Below the pieces are notes generated by a model. It saw nothing but the letters and a program-made list of their open reading frames with translations, did not search any database and was not told the origin of the DNA. A DNA stretch of 33,834 nucleotides, from positions 1-33,834 of the IMG/VR virus record IMGVR_UViG_3300001390_000007; one strand, written 5' to 3'. This document shows positions 7,170 through 14,304 of this stretch, one piece after another. Made by a program: the position numbers and the translations under genes. How positions within the stretch are numbered: the stretch's first letter is position 1; every line of letters begins with the position of its first letter. The stretch is from a virus.

Positions 7170-9002
7170 TTATTGAGCCGCCTGTTGAGCCGGCACTGGT
7201 ATTTGAACCGGTGCGGGCTGGACTGGCTGGGCTTGATTATTATTAGTTGCCAGTTCAATCGGGGAGACTGTTCCGGCGGTTTCTAATATTTTATTAAATA
7301 GAAGTTTCATTTCATCGCTCATCGGTTGTCCTCCCATACCTGCTATTGTCTGGAATACATTTGATAAGGTAGTAAGCGCCGCTTGCTTATCTGTTTGCTC
7401 TCCGGTAATTTCAACAACAACATCATCCTTTAAATCTTTCATTACTTCTTTCCAAGTAGTCGTGTTTATATCGCCGGGGCGGATAAATCTCTGGTTGCCA
7501 TATCCCTGCAACTCTTTGGTTATCGCCTGCTCATACCCGGATATTTCCTGATCTTGCTGTTCGGAGGTAAACAGCTTGCCTTCTCTTAAATCCTCCAAAC
7601 TCTTGTCTAACACATCCATTTTAATTTTATCGTTAACGCGCCTGATTGCTTCATTGGGGATATAAATCTTATCCAGCTGGGTAATTTGCCAATCCTCAAG
7701 AATGTCGGTTATCTCTTCGGTGGTATCCATTTGTTTTTTTAGGAAAGGGATGACAAACTCCCTGATTATTTCTTCTAAATATAACCCCTTATTTTCTGTC
7801 ATCAATTCAAACAGATTATTGCTCTCTTGATTAAGTATCGCCACTTGTCTGTAGGCGGTGCCTGAGGGCATTGTGTTTCCTCTGATAGCGTCAGGCGTTG
7901 AACTCTGGTCTTTGGATAACATCATCCATTCTTGCCCGAAACTCTGCAGGGCGGAAACATCGTGGGCGTTATTGTTCAATCCGGTCAACGGCTCATTTAT
8001 ATTATGGATAAGAATGTCGCCCGTTTCAATCGCCGATAAAGCGTTCTTGCCGGCGAATGAATTATCTGATGTTTGGAAAATAAGTTTTGACGCCAAATCA
8101 AGCTGGTCTTTAATCAGCTTCTGGCTATGGTTAACCATCCACTGGGGTTGGAACGCTGTTTCAACTCCGCCTATGCTTAATGTCCTGCCGTCTTCTTCAA
8201 TCAAGTGAGTAAGTTTATAAGGGGATTTCTTTTCTCTCCCTGAGAATAAAGTATATTCGTCAAAATCTCCGCTTCCGTCGCTTTCAATATAAGATATAAT
8301 GTGCATTTGCTGGGTGTAGGTTTCTTCATCTTTGCAATTATCCGTTAAATAAGAGACAGGCATTTCGCCGTGGACTTCGTATAAAAGAATATAATTGCCG
8401 TTATCTTCATCGCTATTATTATTTGTTTTATCAGTAAAATTTTCAATCAATTTTTTAACTATTTTTTGGTCATAATGTTTCCTCCGCCTTAGTTGGGCGG
8501 GAGTAAGCCATAACTTTTCAATAACAATGTTATTATGAAAGTCAACGGGGTCAACAATCATCCTGTTCCACGACATTACCTCGCTTATCAACTCTCCTTC
8601 TTTCTCAACTATCTTAATAATAGCGGAGCCGTATTTGGCGAGAGTTCTCCCCCACTCATTTAAAAATTTGCCGAAAAGGGATTTTCTCATCCAATTATTT
8701 AATAATATTGTTAACAAAAAAGACTTGATATAATCGCCCTGTTTCACCGCTTTTATTTTAATGTTTTTCCGGTCAATGTCAGTCGCCCGATACCAGATAT
8801 TAACAATGGCCACGCATATATTAAAAAAGGGCTTGTCGCGCCCCTTGGAGTCGGTATCGCCGGTAATATGTTTTGATGACAAATAGGCGTCAATAGTGTC
8901 AAGTGTCTCCCGCATACAATACTGAACATATTGCGATAATTTAATTTCGCCCGACTTGTCGTTGTCCTCCATCTCCCTAACTATTTCGTATAATGTTTTC
9001 AT
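7170..9002 (-). CDS. Portal protein
   Basis: 610 residues, a normal length for podovirus-like portals. N-terminal half: a helix-rich wing with KPFFNICVAIVNIWYRATDI (cf. the conserved N-terminal NP/NI-x-x-x-x-x-x-x-x region), GRTLAKYGSAIIKIV and SWNRMIVDPVDFHNN, the last like the D-P-x-x-x-D/H segment of portals. The middle holds a clip and stem region with STPDAIRGNTMPSGTAYRQV. The C-terminus (about 560-610) is Q/P/A-rich and probably disordered inside the capsid. It lies directly after terL, the near-universal place for portals. It forms the dodecameric DNA channel and packaging docking site. Confidence 0.85.
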   Translation of the reverse strand: MKTLYEIVREMEDNDKSGEIKLSQYVQYCMRETLDTIDAYLSSKHITGDTDSKGRDKPFFNICVAIVNIWYRATDIDRKNIKIKAVKQGDYIKSFLLTILLNNWMRKSLFGKFLNEWGRTLAKYGSAIIKIVEKEGELISEVMSWNRMIVDPVDFHNNIVIEKLWLTPAQLRRRKHYDQKIVKKLIENFTDKTNNNSDEDNGNYILLYEVHGEMPVSYLTDNCKDEETYTQQMHIISYIESDGSGDFDEYTLFSGREKKSPYKLTHLIEEDGRTLSIGGVETAFQPQWMVNHSQKLIKDQLDLASKLIFQTSDNSFAGKNALSAIETGDILIHNINEPLTGLNNNAHDVSALQSFGQEWMMLSKDQSSTPDAIRGNTMPSGTAYRQVAILNQESNNLFELMTENKGLYLEEIIREFVIPFLKKQMDTTEEITDILEDWQITQLDKIYIPNEAIRRVNDKIKMDVLDKSLEDLREGKLFTSEQQDQEISGYEQAITKELQGYGNQRFIRPGDINTTTWKEVMKDLKDDVVVEITGEQTDKQAALTTLSNVFQTIAGMGGQPMSDEMKLLFNKILETAGTVSPIELATNNNQAQPVQPAPVQIPVPAQQAAQ

Positions 9003-9017
9003 TTAAAATAGCACCGA

Positions 9018-10451
9018 CTATTTATTTGAATTATTACTGCTTTCATTTACAGCGAATTGATTAAGCTGTATGGTTTTTGCTTTTGCCCTGTCTTCTGATT
9101 GGTGGGGGGATATTATACTCATCAGCTCAAAATACATTCTCATTATCCAGACGGAGGCGTGGTCGGGGCTTCTCCCTATAATCGCCTTGACATCTTCAGT
9201 GGCGGTTGCCATCCGCTTGCCATCTCCCTTGCTGACATCCTGATAAGCGGAAAGCTCTTCTATTGTTTTTTCTTTATCATTCCCGGTTATTCTGCTCGCT
9301 ATTAAATGATTATTTACTAATTGCGATAATTTAAAAATACATTGTGAACGGAGGTTGCGATAATCCGTAATCATATTAGCATTATTCAGATAGCTCACAT
9401 TCGGCAATCTAACAATGTCAGGTTCTGTTTTAACGGCGGAATAAGATGATTTATATCCTATTATCCCGTCAAGCATTGACGATGAAGCCACACCCGCCCC
9501 CACTCCTATCGCGTCTACCGCCACCTGCGAATATGGTATCTTATCGCTCATCGTATACTCTCTGATTTTCATTATAATATTTTCGGTGTTAAGCCGGTCA
9601 AAACTTTCTCGGCGATATTCCTCTAGCCCTTCCCAGAAAGAAAAAACAGTCTTGTCCGAACCGTCGTCCGCTATATCAACGATTAAATACCTTTCATTTT
9701 CTTTTGTTATTGTATTGGTAAAAGTGTCCACTAAACATTCAAGATTAAACAACGCTCCTTTATTGGTTATATATTCAGCCAGCACTTCCTGCTCATAGCT
9801 CTCTCTGTCGCCCTGATATTCCAATTCCATTAAAGCTAATTCACTAACGGGCAAATAAGGATTATCTTTGGATGTAAAATGGAAGCTTTCCCCGTTTATA
9901 CCATCCGCAAATTCTTTTTCCAGTCTTTTTAAATTAGGATTTTCTTTTTTAGGAGTTCCAATAAAATCGGCTGTTCCCGCCGTATCAAGAAACATTGGGC
10001 GGAATATATCTTTCCAAGATAGAAAGAAATTCTTAAGCGTGTCCACTTCGTCAAACACTATATGGATGACATCGGTAAGCCCGCGATAATTCTCCCTATT
10101 CTCATATCCGCCAATAAGTATTGTCGTAAATTCTTTATCCTCATTCGGCACTTTCATTTCTAACCTTTGCTCGTTCGCCTTACCAACTCCGCTCAATCTT
10201 TTTTTTAAATATTCCCAAACAATTTTTCGCGCTTGGTCTTGCGTCGGGGCGATATATAAGACTTTCCTGCCGGTGGCAAATTCCTTTTTTTGCAAGTTTA
10301 ACAGTTTAATGGAAGCGGTTGCCTTGAACACAATATTCTCAACTTCCATTGCCGTCTTACCGCCTTTTCTTCCGGCTCTGATCACTTTCCATCTTGCTTC
10401 ACTCGCTATTATCTCCCGTTGTTTTGGATGTAGGCATAAAAGCTCCATCAA
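9018..10451 (-). CDS. terL: Terminase large subunit (ATPase and nuclease)
   Basis: 477 residues. ATPase domain: Walker A A-G-R-K-G-G-K-T at 26-33 (Lys32), Walker B IHIVFDE with Asp134-Glu135, and coupling motif FIGTP at 163-167. Nuclease domain, RNase H-like: IVDIADDGSDKT with Asp259, AVDAIGVGAG with Asp313, and the final acidic site RSPDHASVW with Asp430. All expected catalytic residues are present. It pumps DNA into the procapsid through the portal and cuts it. Its start overlaps the small-subunit gene by 53 bp, so the two are probably translationally coupled. The absence of a visible end-specific site together with the permuted map fits headful packaging, but that is inference. Confidence 0.93.
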   Translation of the reverse strand: MMELLCLHPKQREIIASEARWKVIRAGRKGGKTAMEVENIVFKATASIKLLNLQKKEFATGRKVLYIAPTQDQARKIVWEYLKKRLSGVGKANEQRLEMKVPNEDKEFTTILIGGYENRENYRGLTDVIHIVFDEVDTLKNFFLSWKDIFRPMFLDTAGTADFIGTPKKENPNLKRLEKEFADGINGESFHFTSKDNPYLPVSELALMELEYQGDRESYEQEVLAEYITNKGALFNLECLVDTFTNTITKENERYLIVDIADDGSDKTVFSFWEGLEEYRRESFDRLNTENIIMKIREYTMSDKIPYSQVAVDAIGVGAGVASSSMLDGIIGYKSSYSAVKTEPDIVRLPNVSYLNNANMITDYRNLRSQCIFKLSQLVNNHLIASRITGNDKEKTIEELSAYQDVSKGDGKRMATATEDVKAIIGRSPDHASVWIMRMYFELMSIISPHQSEDRAKAKTIQLNQFAVNESSNNSNK

Positions 10452-10845
10452 ATTTTAAATTTATAGACTGCCCGTTAGTTGTGTGGTCAATCTTGTCGCC
10501 GTATTTTTTCGGGACTATTTTTGATAAATACCATTTGCGGGTGTCAACTCTTAACCTGTCCCGCATAACTTCCCCTTTAACGTTGTCCGCTATATTATTT
10601 AAATCATCCGCCATATTCTCGGTTCTGACGTTAACCGCCTTCTCGTATTTGTTGGAAAATTCATCATTGGTTAGTATCCATTCGTGTATGGTTGACCTGT
10701 TAGGCATTGCGTCATCTTTTGAAATGCTTAATAAACTTTCTCCGTCCGCTACTCTCTGGCAAATGTTAAGCCCGAGCTTTTCCGTGTATATAGTCGGGCG
10801 CCCCTTTTTCTTTCCTGTTTTAATTTCTTTTTTTATTTTTGCCAT
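10399..10845 (-). CDS. terS: Terminase small subunit
   Basis: 148 residues. A basic N-terminus (KKEIKTGKKKGRPTIYTEKL) leads into a helix-turn-helix: ICQRVADGESLLSISKDDAM-PNRSTIHEWI. A central oligomerisation helix and the signature RLRVDTRKWYLSKIVPKKYGDK follow. This order (GRPTxYT, MPxRSTxxxWL, RVDxRKWxxSKxxPKKYGDK) is characteristic of the terminase small subunits that recognise phage DNA and load the large subunit. The C-terminal tail is disordered. It is the first recognisable late gene, with the ATG at 10845 in a CAATATG context. Confidence 0.85.
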   Translation of the reverse strand: MAKIKKEIKTGKKKGRPTIYTEKLGLNICQRVADGESLLSISKDDAMPNRSTIHEWILTNDEFSNKYEKAVNVRTENMADDLNNIADNVKGEVMRDRLRVDTRKWYLSKIVPKKYGDKIDHTTNGQSINLKFDGAFMPTSKTTGDNSE

Positions 10846-10852
10846 ATTGTTG

Positions 10853-11020
10853 TTAAAACGTATCGCTATACGCCGTTTTAAGCCTTTTATTTTTTTTGAT
10901 TGACCTGTCCATCCTTAAGTAATTAAAAACTTCTTCCTTTTTTTTATTTTTGAAATCGTTAAAATCCATTTTTATTTTAAACTTATATTTTTTAGAAATA
11001 GTAGCTGTTGTCCCCTGCAT
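10853..11020 (-). CDS. Small basic protein (55 aa) just before terS
   Basis: The ATG at 11020 follows AAATTAT, giving the TATATG start context common in this genome. The frame ends at 10853, only seven bases before the terS start. The peptide is Lys-rich (MQGTTATISKKYKFKIKMDF at its start, then a FKNKKKEEVFNYL helix). A second in-frame ATG at 10969 would give 38 aa. I do not recognise it. The tight spacing and start context make translation likely. It may act in DNA binding or packaging, but there is no direct evidence. Confidence 0.55.
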   Translation of the reverse strand: MQGTTATISKKYKFKIKMDFNDFKNKKKEEVFNYLRMDRSIKKNKRLKTAYSDTF

Positions 11021-11025
11021 ATAAT

Positions 11026-11067
11026 TTACTGCTCTCCCGCTCTGATTATATTAATTAAATCATCCAT
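11026..11067 (-). CDS. Possible 13-codon leader ORF
   Basis: ATG at 11067 after AAAAATATG-like sequence; encodes MDDLINIIRAGEQ then TAA, six bases before the next start. It lies immediately downstream of the 11077-11125 hairpin on the coding strand. It could be a leader peptide, or chance. Confidence 0.25.
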   Translation of the reverse strand: MDDLINIIRAGEQ

Positions 11068-11076
11068 ATTTTTAAA

Positions 11077-11125
11077 GCAAAACAAAGAGAATTATAACTT
11101 ATTTCTCTATTCTCTTTTGTTTCGC
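11077..11125 (-). other. Long hairpin between 94-aa gene and the packaging genes
   Basis: Arms GCAAAACAAAGAGAAT (11077-11092) and ATTCTCTTTTGTTTCGC (11109-11125) pair over about 16 bp with one bulge and one G-U, with a 16-nt loop. It stands between the first late ORF and the terminase module. A short T-run (TTTTGCTTT) on the minus strand makes a leaky terminator possible; otherwise a processing site. Confidence 0.55.
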
Positions 11126-11140
11126 CAAATTATGAAAAAA

Positions 11141-11425
11141 CTAATTTACTTTTAATCCTGTTGCGCGCTGAAATCCCTGTAAGAAATCATTTTCTTTCAC
11201 ATCGTTTGCTTTTTTTAATTTCTTATTTAATTCTCTCATCTTCTCCGCCGGACTTAATTTTTGAAATTCATCTAATGCCATATAAATATTTAAAAAAGCT
11301 TGGACCCATCTCTCCGTAAAATCATACCTCAAGAAGTAAGTGCCTCTTTTAGTGTAATTATATACGAAAGAGGCAGGTTCAAGCTTCTTTATCGTTTCCT
11401 CCAAATATTTTAAATTGTCTAACAA
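11141..11425 (-). CDS. Unknown 94-aa protein, first gene of the late unit (TTG start)
   Basis: The only start that gives a full-length product is TTG at 11425; upstream the frame stays open to a TGA without an ATG. The protein is helical and charged, with an aromatic patch TKRGTYFLRYDFTERWVQAF and a KMRELNKKLKKA helix. I do not recognise a family. It lies directly downstream of the minus promoter and behind a GC-rich hairpin. As the first late gene it could be a regulator, but no DNA-binding motif is evident. The alternative is that translation starts at an unseen rare codon. Confidence 0.5.
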   Translation of the reverse strand: MLDNLKYLEETIKKLEPASFVYNYTKRGTYFLRYDFTERWVQAFLNIYMALDEFQKLSPAEKMRELNKKLKKANDVKENDFLQGFQRATGLKVN

Positions 11426-11430
11426 CCGCC

Positions 11431-11463
11431 GGCGGGTGAGGTAGGTCGATAACCCTGCCCGCC
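11431..11463 (-). other. GC-rich hairpin in the leader of the first late gene
   Basis: GGCGGG (11431-11436) pairs with CCCGCC (11458-11463); wobbles and an inner GGT/ACC extend it. It stands out against AT-rich surroundings, lies between promoter and TTG start, and resembles the hairpin at 23010-23032 (both begin GGCGGGTG and end CCCGCC). Confidence 0.5.
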
Positions 11464-11490
11464 GAAATCAATTGTTAATAACCTATAATA

Positions 11491-11519
11491 ATATTATCAT
11501 ATAAAAATTAATTTGTCAA
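11491..11519 (-). promoter_or_regulatory. Late (minus-strand) sigma70-type promoter
   Basis: Perfect -35 TTGACA on the minus strand (11519-11514). A -10 candidate TAATAT lies at 17-bp spacing (11496-11491), or GATAAT at 15 bp (11498-11493) overlapping a TATG extension. It points into the terminase and structural unit, with the -35 only 39 bp from that of the plus promoter. Confidence 0.65.
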
Positions 11520-11558
11520 TACTTCAAAAGTCGCTAAAATAAGGTTAAATTAAAACAC

Positions 11559-11587
11559 TTGACAAGACTAAAATTTTTTGCTATTGT
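11559..11587 (+). promoter_or_regulatory. Early (plus-strand) sigma70-type promoter
   Basis: TTGACA at 11559-11564, 17-bp spacer, TATTGT at 11582-11587. It drives the leader with the attenuator and then the replication genes. The back-to-back arrangement with the minus promoter makes 11490-11590 the control centre of the phage. Confidence 0.7.
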
Positions 11588-11612
11588 TATTATATACTTT
11601 TTTAAAAAACCT

Positions 11613-11705
11613 ATGCCATCAAAACTTCCGTCAAAAATTAAACACAGAAAACTCATAATTGCTAATGGTGGCATTCTTGACGGAAGATACCAAAGGCAGT
11701 TATGA
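11613..11705 (+). CDS. Putative 30-aa leader peptide inside the early attenuator
   Basis: ATG at 11613 starts a 30-codon frame, a basic peptide beginning MPSKLPSKIKHRKLI, which stops with TGA at 11703-11705. That stop lies inside the 3' arm of the terminator hairpin. A ribosome reaching the stop would therefore block terminator formation, as in translation-coupled attenuation. Translation is unproven and the start has no ribosome-binding site, but that is true of nearly all genes here. The alternative is a non-coding leader in which the open frame is chance. Confidence 0.45.
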   Translation: MPSKLPSKIKHRKLIIANGGILDGRYQRQL

Positions 11706-11714
11706 GTTTTTTTT
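11625..11714 (+). terminator. Attenuator: intrinsic terminator with interlocked second stem
   Basis: Stem B pairs 11648-11662 with 11696-11710 (15 bp, one G-U) and is followed by eight Ts (11707-11714), a textbook intrinsic terminator placed 17 bp before the replication gene. Stem A is a perfect 10-bp helix, CTTCCGTCAA (11625-11634) with TTGACGGAAG (11677-11686). Its order is A-B-A'-B', so the two stems form a pseudoknot or exclude each other. A further crossing pair is ATGCCA (11613-11618) with TGGCAT (11669-11674). The transcript up to the T-run would be about 115-120 nt and could also act as a small RNA. Confidence 0.7.
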
Positions 11715-11730
11715 GTTTAATTAAGAAAAT

Positions 11731-12510
11731 ATGGAAAATAATAAAGAAATTTTTAACGGAGCATTTTTTGTAGCAAGACAAATATTTACAAGTAATATAT
11801 GGAAAGATAAACCGGCTTCGTGGAAAGTTATTTGGATATATATATTAGGGCAAGTAAACCATAAAGATAATGGTAAGTTTAAACGAGGAGAGGGGTTTTT
11901 TAATCTCACGGAAGAAAGAAAACAAATAGGTATTGATATAACTTATAACCAAATTAGAGAATTTCTGCGATATTCAAAATCACACAAAATGATAAACACA
12001 ACAAAAACCACAAGGGGAATAGTAATAAAAGTGCTTAATTATAATAAATATCAAACATTAAATAATTATCAAAACACAACAGAAAACACAACGCAAAACA
12101 AAGTAAAAACACAACCCAAACACAATGGAAACACAACTATAAACAAGAATGATAAGAATGATAAGAATGATAAGAATAACTCTGCGGGCAAGCCCGCGGA
12201 AATTGCCGAATATCAAGATGATAAAATTTTAAATAAACAAATACTTGAAGTTTTTATTCTATTCCGTAAAAATAATCCAATGCTTAATATAGGAAATAAA
12301 ACACAACGAACAGCCATTTCTGAACTTATCAAAGAATTAGGATATGACAGACTTAAACAAATTTCTCAATTTGCCGTGCAGGTTCAAGGAGAGCCATACG
12401 CGCCGGTTATTACTAACCCTTATAATTTAAAAAATAAATTAGCTGATTTACGAGCATTTTATGAACGCAATAAAAAAAGTTCGCAAACCGTTAATCTTGA
12501 CACAATATGA
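11731..12510 (+). CDS. Replication initiator / replisome organiser, DnaD-like
   Basis: 259 residues. N-terminal winged-helix region (about 10-110) with SNIWKDKPASWKVIWIYILG, a GEGFFNLTEERKQIGIDITY segment and VIKVLNYNKYQ, a pattern shared by phage replisome organisers that bind the origin. A low-complexity Asn/Lys/Thr linker (about 112-155) follows, then a C-terminal helical domain (about 160-245) resembling DnaD- or DnaB-type helicase-loading domains. It would recruit the host helicase, since no phage helicase is visible. It is the first full gene after the attenuator, and its stop codon overlaps the next start (ATGA). The precise family is uncertain; origin binding is inferred. Confidence 0.6.
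   Translation: MENNKEIFNGAFFVARQIFTSNIWKDKPASWKVIWIYILGQVNHKDNGKFKRGEGFFNLTEERKQIGIDITYNQIREFLRYSKSHKMINTTKTTRGIVIKVLNYNKYQTLNNYQNTTENTTQNKVKTQPKHNGNTTINKNDKNDKNDKNNSAGKPAEIAEYQDDKILNKQILEVFILFRKNNPMLNIGNKTQRTAISELIKELGYDRLKQISQFAVQVQGEPYAPVITNPYNLKNKLADLRAFYERNKKSSQTVNLDTI
12145..12180 (+). repeat. Four 9-bp direct repeats in the initiator gene
   Basis: Three exact AAGAATGAT units plus AAGAATAAC encode KND-KND-KND-KNN in the linker of the initiator. Repeats inside initiator genes often serve as initiator-binding iterons, so this is a second origin candidate. They are followed by a GC-rich palindrome, GCGGGCAAGCCCGC, at about 12184-12197. Confidence 0.5.
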
Positions 12511-12890
12511 ATAATTTACAAACAGAAGTAAAGGAATTCGTAATAATTACATTTACAGGAGGACATCACTTTATAACAGACAAACAAAATCAATATCTTA
12601 AAAATATTAATATAGGCGGAAATATAAATATTAATAATTGCATAATCCACGCTAAAAATATTGCAGAGATTTTAACTACCAAAAAATATTATGAGACTTT
12701 TCCAGATAAACGACCGGCGCCGGAAGTAAAAGAATTTATGTTTTTATCAAGCACTGTTAAAGGGTTCGCGGATGAGAGAAGAAAACGAGCGTTAAATAAT
12801 ATTATTAAAGGATTTAAAAAACATTTTGAAGGAAAAATAATGCCAGAAAATTCAAAAAAAATGTTAGACCATTTTTTATTAAAAGTATGA
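12507..12890 (+). CDS. Unknown 127-aa protein, coupled to the replication gene
   Basis: Starts within the stop of the initiator (4-bp overlap) and its own stop overlaps the next start, so translation is coupled. The N-terminal half looks beta-rich (EVKEFVIITFTGGHHFITDK) with an NINIGGNINI strand, and the C-terminal half is helical and basic (ADERRKRALNNIIKGFKKHF). I do not recognise it. Position suggests a replication accessory, for example a loader or regulator. Confidence 0.55.
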   Translation: MNNLQTEVKEFVIITFTGGHHFITDKQNQYLKNINIGGNININNCIIHAKNIAEILTTKKYYETFPDKRPAPEVKEFMFLSSTVKGFADERRKRALNNIIKGFKKHFEGKIMPENSKKMLDHFLLKV

Positions 12891-13033
12891 GAATAGAAAA
12901 TCCGGAACAATTCACTTTAATCCATAAAAAATCAGGCATAAGAATAAGCACTTATAATTGCGATGTGATAGATTATGATGAAGAAAAATTTGATAAAATT
13001 CTACCAAAAAATAAACAAGAAAAATTATTTTAA
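12887..13033 (+). CDS. Unknown 48-aa protein
   Basis: ATG at 12887 overlaps the previous stop as ATGA; ends at 13033. Short acidic and basic peptide, MRIENPEQFTLIHKKSGIRI at its start, followed by STYNCDVIDYDEEKFDKILP. It has no recognisable motif. The coupled start, typical of compact phage operons, supports its reality. Confidence 0.5.
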   Translation: MRIENPEQFTLIHKKSGIRISTYNCDVIDYDEEKFDKILPKNKQEKLF

Positions 13034-13059
13034 ATAATCAAATTATATATAAAAAATAT

Positions 13060-13221
13060 ATGGAAACATTAATATTAATCAACTTAACAATATTGTGGAT
13101 AGTCGGGGCAGTCGCTATCCCCGGTTATTATAAAGATAAATTAAATACGGATGAAGATAATATTTTTCTGGCATATTTTATTATCACATCTGTTATCTTT
13201 ATTCTTATAACTACTTTTTAA
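13060..13221 (+). CDS. Small membrane protein (53 aa, two membrane helices)
   Basis: ATG at 13060 in an AATATATG context. Two hydrophobic segments: residues about 3-21 (LILINLTILWIVGAVAIPGY) and about 35-53 (IFLAYFIITSVIFILITTF), with a short charged loop KDKLNTDEDN between. It could be an early membrane anchor for replication or a superinfection-exclusion peptide; a holin role is less likely in the early unit. A near-match DnaA box (TGTGGATAG, 13094-13102) lies inside it. Confidence 0.55.
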   Translation: METLILINLTILWIVGAVAIPGYYKDKLNTDEDNIFLAYFIITSVIFILITTF

Positions 13222-13320
13222 ATTAAAAATAGAATAGAATTGTGGATAACTTATTTTAAAAATAATATTAAAAAAACGCAAACTCGGCAAACCCATATAA
13301 AATAAGGATAAGCGATGGGG
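13222..13320 (+). other. Candidate replication origin: DnaA box and AT-rich tract
   Basis: TGTGGATAA at 13241-13249 is the exact complement of the consensus DnaA box TTATCCACA. It is followed by an AT-only tract (13250-13272) suitable for unwinding, and a one-mismatch box lies upstream at 13094-13102. The stretch has no gene. Only one perfect box is present, so the call is tentative. Confidence 0.4.
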
Positions 13321-13362
13321 TTGACATAGTATAACCAGTATGCTATACTGTAATTATACAGT
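13321..13362 (+). promoter_or_regulatory. Strong promoter with two operator-like palindromes
   Basis: TTGACA (13321-13326), 17-bp spacer, TATACT (13344-13349). Palindrome 1: AGTATA (13328-13333) with TATACT (13344-13349), covering spacer and -10. Palindrome 2: ACTGTA (13347-13352) with TACAGT (13357-13362), covering the start site. The next gene is a small helix-turn-helix protein, so autoregulation is the natural reading. Confidence 0.75.
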
Positions 13363-13391
13363 GATAATTTATTTAAAAAATAAACAACAAT

Positions 13392-13583
13392 ATGAAAATC
13401 ATCCAGACAATAGTCCATAAAAAAGATTTCTTGAAAATTATTAAGCGGTCAGGACACACAGTCCAGACGCTGGCGGATAGAATGGAAGTGTCAAGAGCAT
13501 ATCTATATCAGTTAATTAACGAGCAAAAAAACATAAGCGAAGACAACTGGAAAAAAATAGCTAAAATATTAAATAAAAAATAA
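13392..13583 (+). CDS. Cro/XRE-type helix-turn-helix regulator (63 aa)
   Basis: One compact helix-turn-helix domain: HTVQTLADRMEVSRAYLYQL holds both helices, with Q-x-L-A and the S-R-A-Y-L-Y recognition helix, followed by a short NISEDNWKKIAKIL helix. There is no dimerisation or protease domain, so it is Cro-sized rather than a full CI-type repressor. It lies about 30 bp downstream of an operator-bearing promoter that it probably represses. It may control the switch from early expression. Confidence 0.75.
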   Translation: MKIIQTIVHKKDFLKIIKRSGHTVQTLADRMEVSRAYLYQLINEQKNISEDNWKKIAKILNKK

Positions 13584-13590
13584 AAACAAT

Positions 13591-14193
13591 ATGCTAAAAA
13601 CAAAAACAAAAACAAATAAAAAATACGCGGGCAAATTGACAAAAAAAAGAAAACAGAAAAGGATGATAATATTCCTTTCAGTAATAATCACGGCGGGGAC
13701 AATCACATTGGCGAACCTCGCGATCACGGGAATTAGCAAAACAATAGAGTTTATTAAAAATCAGGTTGGGCAGGGAAGTGTTATCGCAATAACAATACCA
13801 AGAAACGCGATAGCGAAAAAGTATAATTACAATGACCAAGTGCCTGAGGAAGTGATTTTAAGTGAAATGAAGACTTTAGCTAAACGCTTCAACATTAATC
13901 CTGTTAAGTGGGAAAAGATATTAAGATGTGAGGCGACCTGCACAGATTTTAATTTTGGAAGGCATAAATGCGTCAAGGGAGAAATTGATAACCTTGCGGA
14001 AAATCCAAAATCAACAGCATTAGGGACTGGGCAATATCTAATTAACACTTGGAGGCAGACAGAGAGTTATAAGCAGTTTAAGAAAGCGCGCACTGACTAC
14101 AAAGCAAGTTTATGGGAGCAAGCACTCGACCTTTCAACAGGACAGCAAGATAAATGGCAGGAGTGCCTTAATATAACAGGAGTTAGATTTTAA
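13591..14193 (+). CDS. Membrane-anchored lysozyme/transglycosylase-like protein
   Basis: 200 residues. The basic N-terminus (KTKTKTNKK) and a membrane segment at about 25-48 (MIIFLSVIITAGTITLANLA) suggest an inside N-terminus with the rest outside. The C-terminal domain has KILRCEAT with Glu114 in the place of the catalytic glutamate of soluble lytic transglycosylases. It is followed by NPKSTALGTGQYLINTWRQT, equivalent to the NPxSxAxGxxQxxxxTW signature, and ends WQECLN. Small anchored proteins of this type are frequent in Patescibacteria. Cysteines at 113, 117 and 127 and near the end may form disulfides. It could be the endolysin, or an early wall-remodelling or exclusion factor, because it lies in the early unit away from the holins. 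Confidence 0.65.
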   Translation: MLKTKTKTNKKYAGKLTKKRKQKRMIIFLSVIITAGTITLANLAITGISKTIEFIKNQVGQGSVIAITIPRNAIAKKYNYNDQVPEEVILSEMKTLAKRFNINPVKWEKILRCEATCTDFNFGRHKCVKGEIDNLAENPKSTALGTGQYLINTWRQTESYKQFKKARTDYKASLWEQALDLSTGQQDKWQECLNITGVRF

Positions 14194-14197
14194 CAAT

Positions 14198-14299
14198 ATG
14201 TTTAAAGGTTATTGGAAAAAATTATTTAAAAGTTGCGACTGCGGCAATTCACATTATATGGAATTTCACCGCAAAGATTGCAAAAGTTTCAAAGTCTGA
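14198..14299 (+). CDS. Tiny basic Cys/His protein (33 aa)
   Basis: ATG at 14198 follows TAACAAT (AATATG context) right after the lysozyme-like gene and ends with TGA at 14299. It encodes a peptide with KSCDCGNSHYMEFHRKDC, three Cys and two His, a possible zinc knuckle. Not recognised. Confidence 0.45.
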   Translation: MFKGYWKKLFKSCDCGNSHYMEFHRKDCKSFKV

Positions 14300-14304
14300 T
14301 TATT

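Noticed and set aside
12184-12197. GC-rich palindrome GCGGGCAAGCCCGC as a terminator
   Set aside because: It is inside the initiator coding frame, with no T-run after it.
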